The position numbers were made by a program, and so were the translations under genes. Positions 26,412 to 34,487 of a stretch of 37,481 nt of DNA are shown piece by piece. This DNA comes from JBBQED01 sp038320345 (GTDB lineage Bacteria > Bacteroidota > Bacteroidia > AKYH767-A > OLB10). Where the stretch lies: positions 1 to 37,481 of the forward strand of contig JBBQED010000027.1 of the NCBI GenBank assembly GCA_038320345.1, in the 5' to 3' direction. Under the pieces are notes generated by a model, which did no database searches, was not told the origin of the DNA, and was given only the letters and a program-made list of their open reading frames with translations. The number at the start of each line of letters is the position of its first letter. Within the stretch, counting starts at the first letter, position 1.

Positions 26412-27548
26412 TTACACATTTTCACTTTGTAGAAGTGCTGGAAAAGTTTTAAGGATGATTTTTATATCTAACCATAGCGAATAGTTCAATGCATAATTGT
26501 TATCTAAGGCTATGCGTTCTTCCTCCGACATATCTTTTTTACCTCGCTTAGTAACTTGCCATAACCCTGTTAATCCTGCAGGTGCAAGAAAACGAAAAGC
26601 TCTTGAATCAGTTGTAAGTTTTTCGGCTTCGTAGAGTGGAAGTGGACGATTACCAACAAGGGACATATCGCCTCTGAGAATATTGATTAATTGAGGTAAC
26701 TCATCAATGGATGAGTTGCGCAAAAATTTCCCAACTCTGGAGATCCTAGGATCATCTTTTGCTTTGAAAAAAATACCTTGCTTTTCAAGTTCTTGGAGAT
26801 AGAAATAATAATTTTCACATACTTGTTTGTCATCAGCATACATCATTGGTGAGCATGGTGTACCTAATTTTTTACATTCCGGACATTCAGGTGTTATCGC
26901 AATTGATTTATCTCCACTGTACAGATTTAAATGAGAAATATTCCCCATTTTTTTATCTGCATCAGGAATCATAGTTCTGAATTTTAAGAGATTGAAAATT
27001 TTGTAATTGGAACCCACTCGTTGTGATCGGTAGAAAATAGGTCCTTTGGACTCTATACGAATTGCAATGGCTGTCGCAATTAAAATAGGAGATGCTAGGA
27101 GTACACCAAATGAAGATATCGATATGTCAAGCAATCTTTTTATAGCCAGACTTCTGTTGGTATAGAGTGAACTTAATGTTATTTTACCATGCTTCCCAGT
27201 AAATAAATGGATGATTTGAAAGATGGTAGTAGTAACCTTTTCTGTTGAGACTACTTCCAATAAACCCTCATTAAATACCTGATGGGGATTAGCACGATCT
27301 GGTTTTTGACTATAACCAACAATGATAGTTTTTCGAAAAGCAATCTTTGTTCTTATAATTGAAAGAATATCGACGGTTGGATCTATCGTCGCATCTATTT
27401 CTGTAACTAATATATCCGGTTCTTTCCCATTGCGCATCCATTGGTAGGCACTGAATAGGTCGGAGAAGGTATTAACTTTATGTTTAGGAAAAGATTCAGT
27501 AAAGGAGTCCCGTAAATTCTCGGATTTGTTAATGTAAACAATTTTCAT
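26412..27548 (-). CDS. Priming phosphoglycosyltransferase with receiver-like domain and Cys4 insert
   Basis: This 378-residue protein is the likely first enzyme of the polysaccharide pathway, moving a sugar phosphate to undecaprenyl phosphate at the inner membrane. Residues 1-115 resemble a response-regulator receiver fold; the phospho-Asp position appears to be Glu50 (DILVTEID) and the acidic pair after strand 1 is absent. One hydrophobic segment (about 140-163) precedes the sugar-transferase domain: KFRTM (189-193), DDPRIS (265-270), the catalytic dyad in IDELPQL (Asp282, Glu283), GDMSLVGNRP (293-302) and GLTGLWQV (325-332). An insert of about 60 residues carries Cys222, Cys225, Cys232 and Cys244. 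It follows the response regulator by 22 bp. The sugar is unknown. Confidence 0.92.
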   Translation of the reverse strand: MKIVYINKSENLRDSFTESFPKHKVNTFSDLFSAYQWMRNGKEPDILVTEIDATIDPTVDILSIIRTKIAFRKTIIVGYSQKPDRANPHQVFNEGLLEVVSTEKVTTTIFQIIHLFTGKHGKITLSSLYTNRSLAIKRLLDISISSFGVLLASPILIATAIAIRIESKGPIFYRSQRVGSNYKIFNLLKFRTMIPDADKKMGNISHLNLYSGDKSIAITPECPECKKLGTPCSPMMYADDKQVCENYYFYLQELEKQGIFFKAKDDPRISRVGKFLRNSSIDELPQLINILRGDMSLVGNRPLPLYEAEKLTTDSRAFRFLAPAGLTGLWQVTKRGKKDMSEEERIALDNNYALNYSLWLDIKIILKTFPALLQSENV

Positions 27549-27570
27549 AATTGGATTCCTTCGTATAATT

Positions 27571-27969
27571 TTATGCAGCTTGCATTCTTCTGAAGATCGC
27601 CTGTATTCTGATTAATAGTTCTTCTGGATTAAATGGTTTCTGGAGATAATCATCAGCACCTGCATGATATGATTTAATACGATCAGCACTTTTTTGTTTG
27701 CTGGAAAGCATAATCACAGGTACTTTGCTAATACCATTGTTTTTACGAATGCTTTCTGTGAGTTCATATCCATTTAATTTCGGCATATCGATGTCAACTA
27801 ACATCATACTTGGAGTATTTCCTTCTTCTAACCACTCCATAGCTTCAGCTCCATTTTCCTTTGTAATTACCTCATAATCATCCCCTAGGAAGTTTTCCAA
27901 GAGCATTCTGATGCTTAACTCATCATCGACTACTAAAATTGTTTTTTTCATATCGTTGAATACTTTCAT
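27571..27969 (-). CDS. Single-domain response regulator (CheY-like receiver)
   Basis: This 132-residue protein is one complete receiver domain: acidic pair Asp15-Asp16 (LVVDDE), phospho-acceptor Asp59 (MLVDIDMP), the switch Ser in VIMLSSKQ, and the conserved Lys in YLQKPF. There is no DNA-binding or enzymatic output, so it must act by protein contact or as a phosphate shuttle. It lies 27 bp after the hybrid kinase and 22 bp before the priming transferase. It is therefore the natural partner of the kinase's HPt domain, and may contact the neighbouring receiver-like enzyme (inference). An internal ATG at 27951 (MKKTILVVDD) is an alternative start. Confidence 0.93.
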   Translation of the reverse strand: MKVFNDMKKTILVVDDELSIRMLLENFLGDDYEVITKENGAEAMEWLEEGNTPSMMLVDIDMPKLNGYELTESIRKNNGISKVPVIMLSSKQKSADRIKSYHAGADDYLQKPFNPEELLIRIQAIFRRMQAA

Positions 27970-27996
27970 CCCTATTGGGTTTGTACGATGGATGCC

Positions 27997-30900
27997 TTAT
28001 TTGGTTACTTCCGCTAGTCCTTTATAGTATTCTAGCGAAATCTTTAATTCTTCTAAGCCTGCTTCGATATCCTTTTGCATTGACAGAAACCTATTTTCTG
28101 TTTCTGGATGTACTGATTGCTCGATGTTATGATCTTCAATCCATCTCATCTCTTTTTCAAAGTATAAATTACCCATCATATTCATATTGGGAATCAGTTT
28201 ATGCGCATATCTATTGATGTTTATTGGATCTTTCTGTTGTACTGCTGTTTCAAGTTTCAAAAGTGTTTCAGGCACGCTATCTAAGATAACCTGAATCATT
28301 TTAACCATGAAGGCGCTTTTACCTTTTGAAAAAGATCGTAGAATATGCAGGCTCGCATGTTTCATCAAAGGTTCATGCTCATTGCGTTCACTCTGTGTTT
28401 TTGGCGATAAAATCAATTCATTTTCTAATGGTATGCTGCGGATCTCAATGCTAATTTGCTCACTGATTTTATCGAATAATTCTTTGGCTTCAAAGGGTTT
28501 AAAAATAACGGCATTCATGCCTGCAGCAATAAATTTTTTATCTTCTCCCTTCATCGCATTTGCTGTCATGGCGATAATGGGTATTGATTTTTTAGGCTCA
28601 CTGAATTCATTTCTGACTACTCTCGTCGCATCTAAACCACTCATTTCCGGCATCTGAATATCCATCAGAATGATATCGTATTCTTTTTTGCATAGAAAAT
28701 CTACAGCAATTCTTCCGTTATCGGCAATATCTACTTTAGCTCCCCAATCTGAGAGCAGTTCCTGTGCAAAAAGTTGGTTGACTTTATTGTCTTCCGCTAG
28801 TAGAATCCTCAATCCATCCAATTTTCCTGAGAAGTCTAACTCTTCGAATACCATATTTCGTGTATCGAGACCTTCCGCTTTTTCAAGATTAAGTTCAATG
28901 CAGAAATGAGATCCTTTATCGACTTCACTTTCTACGCGAATGCTTCCACCTAATAATTCTACAATACTTTTAACGATGGAAAGTCCCAATCCTGTACCTC
29001 CATATTTTCTCGTGGTATCAGAGTTGGACTGTGTAAAACTCTGAAAGATCTTATCTTGATTTTCAATGGGTATTCCTATTCCTGTATCGCTTATGTTGAA
29101 ACGAACCCGGATAGCTTCAGCCGTCTCAGTGACTTTAGTAATTTGAATAGTTATTTTCCCTTTCGAAGTAAATTTTATAGCATTGCTAACTAAGTTCACA
29201 AGAATCTGATTGATCCTTACTTCATCTCCATTCACCAATGAATGAAGGTTATCTTCCATTTCAGTCTTTAGAATAAGTCCCTTCTGATTAGCTTCATTTT
29301 GAAAAGTTTGATCTATACTGTAAAGTAAATTACTTAGTTCAAATGTATTTTTATGAAGCTCCATTTTACCGGCTTCTATCTTGCTAAAATCAAGGATGTC
29401 ATTGATGATGACGAGAAGATTTTCAGCAGAATGTTTTACAGATTGAGCATACTGCACTTGTTTATCATTCAGTTCTCCTTTCAAAAGCAGATTTGTTAAT
29501 CCTACTATTCCATTCATTGGAGTTCGGATTTCATGACTCATATTTGCTAGAAATAGTTCTTTTGCTTTGGAGGATTCTTCCGCACTTTGCTTCGCTGTCT
29601 TTAATTCGTTTTCTGCATTGATACGCTCTGTAAAATCCTGTGCAAATCCAATCACATAGGATGTTCCATCAGGTTCATCAACTTTATAATTTTTGTAAAG
29701 AAGATGAATATGGTTACCTTTCTTATGGATTAATGTAAGAATTCCTTCAGATGTCTTTCCGGAATTAAATCCTTTCAGATATTCTGAAGTGAAAAGTTCT
29801 TTTCGATCTTCAGGCATTAGTTCAAAAATCGTATTCCCTACAAGTTCTTCGAGGTAATAACCAGTAACATCACAACCTGCAGGATTGATACTTAATATCG
29901 TTCCATTTAAATCATGGGTACAAATAATTCCTTGACTGTAATTGATCAGATCACGATTTCTTTTTTCACTGAGCAATAATTTTTGTTCGTATTGCTTTCT
30001 TTGCGTGATATCACGCATAACAGAAGATCTAAACACAGGATTTCCATATTCATCCTTGTGAATCAAGATTAGCTGCATCACCGGCCTTTCTTCTCCATTC
30101 AGATCTAAAATGACAGTTTCGCCTTTCCAGGATCCATGTTCATGAGCAAAAGGAATGGCTTTTTTCTTGATGATCACTTCCACCCATGGGGGATGAAGTG
30201 GAAGTTGAGTTTCCTCGTTATTGTTGAACCTTATTTCTTTATAAGCTTTATTGGCGAACAGTTGATTGTTGTTTAAATCGTAGTAGGTAACGTAATCTGG
30301 TGTTTCTTCCAGAATTTTGTTGAGTTTATTATTTTCTTCTTCTGCTTTTTTTCTTTTAGTAATGTCATTAGCAATAAATAAAAATCCTGCAAGCATTCCA
30401 TTGTGATCTTTGATGCTCGTTAATGAGAGCATTACAGGAATCATTTGTTTGTGATTACTGATTAGGTTGTGTTCTCTTTCCATCGCTGATTCTTCAGTGG
30501 ATTCAGCAATCATTTTTTTGAAACTATTTAGTGCATTGTTTGCCTGATCATTTTTATTTTCTTCGGTTTGAAGTTCTTCCAGAAGGTGGCTGATATTTAT
30601 TTGCCCTATCATTTTATCACCTTTAAAACCTAACATATTCTCCGCACCCTTATTGAAGGTGCGAATGACTCCCATTTCATCAGTGGAAATGATGGCTTGA
30701 CGTGCACTATCAAGTATAGCACGTTGAAAGGCATAAGATTTTACTAATAGTTCATCAATCTTTCTCTTTTCTGTTACATCATTGAGTGTACCCGATATTC
30801 CGGTGATAGTTTGATCAGCTAATTTATTTTGGCGCGCAATTACTTCAAACCAACGATATTGATTTTTCGTAGTTCTTATTCGTATGGAACACTGACAATC

Positions 30901-31662
30901 ATTTTTTTTGTTGGTGAGTAACTGACTGAAAAGAAACTTTATTTTAGTGATGTCTTCTGGATGAACACATTCATAAAATGAAGTGCCGAGTGTTTCATGA
31001 ATTTGCAATCCAGTGATGTCCACCCAGGCTTGATTTAGAAAAACCCATTCCATACTTTCATCAATTTGAAAGATGACTTCACGAATACTGTTTACTGCAA
31101 GTTTATATTTGCGCTCACTATCAATAATTTTTTCTTCATAAATTTTCCTTGCTGTAATATCAATCAATATCGCCATAAATCTGGCAATTTTCCCATTTGA
31201 TTTAAGAATAGGTACAACCGTACAATCCATCCATATAATTTGTTCGTGATTTGTTTTTAGATGAATTTCCCCCTTCCAAGTCTTACCATCTTTTGAATAA
31301 GTAGCAGCCGCTGTTATTTTATCATCCTGATTTCCCCCAAGAATATCTGAAATAATACTTCCCTGCAAATCCTCTTTTGTAAAGCCAGTGTGTGATTGAA
31401 ATTTTTGATTCGTATAAGAAATCAACCCGGATTTGCTGATCATGACTACCATCGAAGTTTCATCAATTGCATTTTTGAAATTGCTGATTTCTGTAGATGC
31501 CGTTCCAGTTGTGGTTTGTAATGCCTCTTCTAGTTTCCGATTTTTTTCTTCAAGACTACTGTAAGCCTCACTTATGGAACTGAAGAAACCTTCAATTCCC
31601 GGAATAGGTGGAATCTTTTTTCCGAAGAATTGCTCTGTCTGTTGTGCGAGAAGCCTGTGCAT
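27997..31662 (-). CDS. Soluble hybrid histidine kinase (five PAS-like domains, REC and HPt)
   Basis: This 1221-residue protein has no membrane segment, so it is probably cytoplasmic. A short coiled coil (about 35-50) is followed by five PAS-like domains (roughly 60-170, 183-300, 312-435, 445-555 and 567-682). Next comes a HisKA domain with the phospho-His710 (MSHEIRTP) and an ATPase domain with N-box (NLVSNAIKF, about 823-831), DTGIGI (859-864) and GGTGLGLS (888-895). A receiver follows with Asp1001 (ILMDIQMPEMSG). The C-terminal HPt-like domain has His1154 (YAHKLIPN). All four parts of a phosphorelay are present in one chain. The ligand is unknown; PAS domains often sense redox, oxygen or small molecules. 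It is the first gene of the polysaccharide operon. Confidence 0.95.
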   Translation of the reverse strand: MHRLLAQQTEQFFGKKIPPIPGIEGFFSSISEAYSSLEEKNRKLEEALQTTTGTASTEISNFKNAIDETSMVVMISKSGLISYTNQKFQSHTGFTKEDLQGSIISDILGGNQDDKITAAATYSKDGKTWKGEIHLKTNHEQIIWMDCTVVPILKSNGKIARFMAILIDITARKIYEEKIIDSERKYKLAVNSIREVIFQIDESMEWVFLNQAWVDITGLQIHETLGTSFYECVHPEDITKIKFLFSQLLTNKKNDCQCSIRIRTTKNQYRWFEVIARQNKLADQTITGISGTLNDVTEKRKIDELLVKSYAFQRAILDSARQAIISTDEMGVIRTFNKGAENMLGFKGDKMIGQINISHLLEELQTEENKNDQANNALNSFKKMIAESTEESAMEREHNLISNHKQMIPVMLSLTSIKDHNGMLAGFLFIANDITKRKKAEEENNKLNKILEETPDYVTYYDLNNNQLFANKAYKEIRFNNNEETQLPLHPPWVEVIIKKKAIPFAHEHGSWKGETVILDLNGEERPVMQLILIHKDEYGNPVFRSSVMRDITQRKQYEQKLLLSEKRNRDLINYSQGIICTHDLNGTILSINPAGCDVTGYYLEELVGNTIFELMPEDRKELFTSEYLKGFNSGKTSEGILTLIHKKGNHIHLLYKNYKVDEPDGTSYVIGFAQDFTERINAENELKTAKQSAEESSKAKELFLANMSHEIRTPMNGIVGLTNLLLKGELNDKQVQYAQSVKHSAENLLVIINDILDFSKIEAGKMELHKNTFELSNLLYSIDQTFQNEANQKGLILKTEMEDNLHSLVNGDEVRINQILVNLVSNAIKFTSKGKITIQITKVTETAEAIRVRFNISDTGIGIPIENQDKIFQSFTQSNSDTTRKYGGTGLGLSIVKSIVELLGGSIRVESEVDKGSHFCIELNLEKAEGLDTRNMVFEELDFSGKLDGLRILLAEDNKVNQLFAQELLSDWGAKVDIADNGRIAVDFLCKKEYDIILMDIQMPEMSGLDATRVVRNEFSEPKKSIPIIAMTANAMKGEDKKFIAAGMNAVIFKPFEAKELFDKISEQISIEIRSIPLENELILSPKTQSERNEHEPLMKHASLHILRSFSKGKSAFMVKMIQVILDSVPETLLKLETAVQQKDPININRYAHKLIPNMNMMGNLYFEKEMRWIEDHNIEQSVHPETENRFLSMQKDIEAGLEELKISLEYYKGLAEVTK

Positions 31663-31983
31663 GAAGATAATTTTGAAATTTTTACGTGTTAACAGAGGGG
31701 ATGTTACTCATTCAGCAGTTTTAAAATTTTGATACACGACAGTTAATTGTTGATTTTGTCCAGATCTTTCTAGTTGTTTTTTGATGGTGCAAGGCCACTT
31801 AACAGTTTAATAGTTGTTAAAGTATTGATTTATAAGTTTTTAATTTTTTAGTTTTTTCTATAACTATTTATTTACCAACTTGGTGTGCATATAAAAGCAC
31901 TGCTAAACCTTCATTTAAAATGAGATTTATTTCGATTTTTTTTAAAATAATTGTACTTGGGAGTCGAAAGAATTGTATTTAAG

Positions 31984-32025
31984 AAGTTGAAACTGGTAAA
32001 AACTGACCAAGTTGAAAAGTTGAAA
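31984..32025. repeat. Three direct copies of AAGTTGAAA
   Basis: AAGTTGAAA occurs at 31984-31992, 32009-32017 and 32017-32025, the last two sharing one base. Short A/T-rich repeats arise easily in such sequence, so a regulatory role is only possible. Confidence 0.35.
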
Positions 32026-32050
32026 TGGAAATTAGGGGAGAAGGTACTGC

Positions 32051-32077
32051 ATAAAAAAAGGAGCCCTAAAGCTCCTT
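32051..32077 (-). terminator. Rho-independent terminator of kdsA
   Basis: On the minus strand a perfect 7-bp stem (AAGGAGC/GCTCCTT, arms 32071-32077 and 32058-32064) with a 6-nt loop is followed by a run of T. It starts about 20 bp after the kdsA stop, so it ends that transcript and separates it from the EPS operon. Confidence 0.8.
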
Positions 32078-32096
32078 CATAAATTTTGGTGGCTTA

Positions 32097-32927
32097 CTAT
32101 AAAGCGGCGAGCTTTGGTAAAATTGCTCTCCGTATTTTTACTAAATCGCTGAGTAATTCTTCTACATTATCGAGATGTACCATGTTGGCACCATCTGAGA
32201 GTGCTTCTTTAGGGTTAGGATGTGTCTCCAAAAAGATCCCATCGGCACCAGCTGCAATTGCCGCTCTTGCAAGCGTCGCAATTAATTCTGGTCGTCCACC
32301 TGTTACTCCTGTATTTTGATTGGGCTGCTGCACACTGTGTGTGATATCCATTATGACAGGAAGTCCAAATGCTTTCATGATGGGTATTGCTCTGAAATCA
32401 ACCACCAAATCCGTGTATCCAAAAGTGGTTCCTCTTTCAGTAAGCATGATTTTATTATTCCCCGACTCTCTGATTTTTTTGATTGCAAAATTCATCGCTT
32501 CAGGAGATAAAAACTGACCTTTTTTTACATTCACTACTTTACCTGTTTTCGCTGCTGCAACTAATAAATCAGTTTGCCTGCACAGAAATGCTGGGATTTG
32601 TAAAATATCAACGTATTCAGCAGCTAATGCAGCTTCGTCGCTTTCATGAATGTCGGTTAATAATGGAAGTTTTAATTGATCACCTACTCGCTTTAAAATT
32701 CCTAATGCTGTTTCATCTCCAATGCCTGTAAATGAATCTAGTCGGGTACGATTCGCTTTTCGATAAGATGCCTTAAATACGAAGGGTATTCCTAAACGAT
32801 TGGTGATTTGTTGTAATCGATGTGCAGTCTCAAAAGTAATTGCCTCGGTTTCTACCACACAGGTTCCTGCAATCAGGAAGAAATTTCTGTCGTCAGTATG
32901 GTGGAGATGGGGGACATGAGGATACAT
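32097..32927 (-). CDS. kdsA: 3-deoxy-8-phosphooctulonate synthase (KDO-8-P synthase)
   Basis: The enzyme condenses phosphoenolpyruvate and arabinose 5-phosphate to KDO 8-phosphate, the committed step to the KDO of lipopolysaccharide. The length of 276 residues is normal. Motifs include FLIAGTCVVE (17-26), FKASYRKANRTR, GILKRV, DIHE, LQIPAFLCRQTDL and DITHSVQQP, and a C-terminal IFLETHPNP. Cys23, in the place of the Asn found in metal-free enzymes, suggests the metal-dependent class. It has its own promoter box and terminator. No other KDO genes are nearby, so its position beside the exopolysaccharide operon may be coincidental. Confidence 0.97.
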   Translation of the reverse strand: MYPHVPHLHHTDDRNFFLIAGTCVVETEAITFETAHRLQQITNRLGIPFVFKASYRKANRTRLDSFTGIGDETALGILKRVGDQLKLPLLTDIHESDEAALAAEYVDILQIPAFLCRQTDLLVAAAKTGKVVNVKKGQFLSPEAMNFAIKKIRESGNNKIMLTERGTTFGYTDLVVDFRAIPIMKAFGLPVIMDITHSVQQPNQNTGVTGGRPELIATLARAAIAAGADGIFLETHPNPKEALSDGANMVHLDNVEELLSDLVKIRRAILPKLAAL

Positions 32928-32983
32928 ATTTATTGATTATTTATGATGAAGGGATAGAAAAAGTCTAGTTGAATTCTTTCCTG

Positions 32984-32991
32984 CAAAGTTA
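32984..32991 (-). promoter_or_regulatory. Putative -7 promoter box of kdsA (TAACTTTG)
   Basis: The minus-strand TAACTTTG fits TAnnTTTG and would start transcription near 32979, giving a leader of about 50 nt. A TTTC at a near-usual -33 distance is a weak partner. Confidence 0.5.
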
Positions 32992-33118
32992 CAACCCTTT
33001 GTGGATTTGAAAGTAACTGAATGATTTGTATAAGTAATTGATTGCATTAATTTTATGATATTTATATGCAGAGAGTTTCCCCAAAACCATTACTTAGAAA
33101 GATGGAAAGAAGTTTATT

Positions 33119-34315
33119 TTACTCTACTTGGAGAACCAGTCCTTTGAGATACTCTGCTTCTGGGTGATAAATATTGACTGGATGATCAGGTGGCTGACTT
33201 AACTGATGCATAATCCGAACTTTTCTTCCCGCCTGCAATGCTGATTGAAAAATAACTTTTCGGAATAACTCACGGTCTACTGCTTGCGAACACGAAAATG
33301 TAAATAGTATTCCTCCTGGATTTATTCTTCTGAATCCTTCCGTATTCAAGTTACGATAGCCAATCATTGCATTAGGAACCTGACTTAGATGTTTAGCATA
33401 CGCAGGTGGATCTAAAACGATAATGTCGTAAGTCTGCTGTGTCTTTTTGAAAAAAGTCATGACATCCTCTGTAAAGCCTTCGTGACGTGCTCCAGGAAAA
33501 TTAAGATTCACATTTTTTTCTGTTCCTTCCATAGCTCTTTTGGAACTGTCAACAGAATGTACTTCGCGTGCATTACCTGCGAGTGCAGCAATCGAAAATC
33601 CTCCTGTATAACAAAAGGTATTTAAGACTGTTTTTCCTGCACTGTACAGTTTTAGTAATTGTCGGTTTTCACGCTGATCAATAAAAAATCCGGTCTTCTG
33701 TCCTTGTACCCAATCTACCGCAAAACGCAGATTGTTTTCGATCACATAAGGTTCCGATTCAAACTGATCAGAAGTGTACAATAAACTGTCTTGTGTGCTT
33801 ACCGGACTTTGTTTCGACATTGTTTCCGCACTCTTGTCATATACCGATTGTATCCTTCCTCCAGAAACTTCGGTAAGGGCAGTCGTTAGTTCTTGTTTTG
33901 CACGATGCATGCCGGCAGTGTAAGTCTGAATAATTGCAGTGTTTCCATAAACATCTACAACTAAACCTGGGAAACCATCTCCTTCTGCATGAATCAGGCG
34001 AAATGCGTTCGTAGATTCTGAATCAATTAATCCTAAAGTTTTTCGGTATTGCCATGCTGATGCTATTTTTTCTTTCCACACCAATTGGTTCAGGGGTCGG
34101 TCAATAAAATCAACACACCTCACCGTAATCGTACCTTTATGAAAATGTCCAGTAGCGAGAAATTTTCCCTCAGAAGAGTGGACAATTACCGTATCTCCTT
34201 CTTCTAATCCTGATGGTTCTTTATCAATGGCACCACTAAATACCCATGGGTGTCGGTTTAATAAAGAACGCTCTTTGCCCTTTTTAAGGGTGATTACTGG
34301 TATTGAAGCTGACAT
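33119..34315 (-). CDS. rlmI: RlmI-like class I rRNA (cytosine-5) methyltransferase
   Basis: This 398-residue protein has an N-terminal PUA-type RNA-binding domain (about 1-80, starting ITLKKGKERSLLNRHPWVFSG) and a C-terminal SAM methyltransferase domain. Motif I is in LNTFCYTGGFS (231-241), the DPPAYAK motif is at 302-308, and the catalytic-type Cys is in FSCSQ (340-344). In E. coli RlmI makes m5C1962 of 23S rRNA; orthology is probable, but the exact base is not proven here. The ATG lies 4 bases after a TATCTTTG promoter box. Confidence 0.88.
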   Translation of the reverse strand: MSASIPVITLKKGKERSLLNRHPWVFSGAIDKEPSGLEEGDTVIVHSSEGKFLATGHFHKGTITVRCVDFIDRPLNQLVWKEKIASAWQYRKTLGLIDSESTNAFRLIHAEGDGFPGLVVDVYGNTAIIQTYTAGMHRAKQELTTALTEVSGGRIQSVYDKSAETMSKQSPVSTQDSLLYTSDQFESEPYVIENNLRFAVDWVQGQKTGFFIDQRENRQLLKLYSAGKTVLNTFCYTGGFSIAALAGNAREVHSVDSSKRAMEGTEKNVNLNFPGARHEGFTEDVMTFFKKTQQTYDIIVLDPPAYAKHLSQVPNAMIGYRNLNTEGFRRINPGGILFTFSCSQAVDRELFRKVIFQSALQAGRKVRIMHQLSQPPDHPVNIYHPEAEYLKGLVLQVE

Positions 34316-34319
34316 AATG

Positions 34320-34327
34320 CAAAGATA
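34320..34327 (-). promoter_or_regulatory. Putative -7 promoter box of the RlmI-like gene (TATCTTTG)
   Basis: The minus-strand TATCTTTG is an exact TAnnTTTG match ending 4 bases before the ATG, the same arrangement as at mnmA. Confidence 0.55.
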
Positions 34328-34433
34328 CCTGATCCTACCATAATTCGGACCTTAGAATGGACTATCATCCATTTCTCTGATTTGTCAAGTGGATTATGGT
34401 TCCTATCTATTCAGGAAAAATCTTTCTAAAAAT

Positions 34434-34478
34434 ATAAAAGCGAAGCGATGAATCATTCTTCTAGCGCTTCGCTTTTAT
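34434..34478 (-). terminator. Hairpin terminator after the M1 peptidase gene
   Basis: A perfect 14-bp inverted repeat (arms 34434-34447 and 34465-34478, ATAAAAGCGAAGCG and its complement) has a 17-nt loop. On the minus strand it lies about 10 bp past the peptidase stop and is followed by a T-rich stretch. Some function on the other strand is possible because of its symmetry. Confidence 0.75.
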
Positions 34479-34487
34479 TACATGCTC

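Larger units (their letters stand above)
31663..32096. other. AT-rich 434-bp intergenic region upstream of the EPS operon
   Basis: No credible gene is seen; the longest plus-strand frames are about 20 codons. The region is very AT-rich. It must hold the promoter of the kinase-led operon, but no exact TAnnTTTG box was found on the minus strand near the start. A palindrome ACCAACTTGGT lies at 31874-31884, three copies of AAGTTGAAA lie at 31984-32025, and the kdsA terminator lies at 32051-32077. The palindrome and repeats are possible binding sites, by inspection only. Confidence 0.6.

Noticed and set aside
31783..31980. Small protein genes in the intergenic region (for example from ATG near 31920)
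   Set aside because: Frames are only about 8-20 codons with no ribosome site or recognisable motif.
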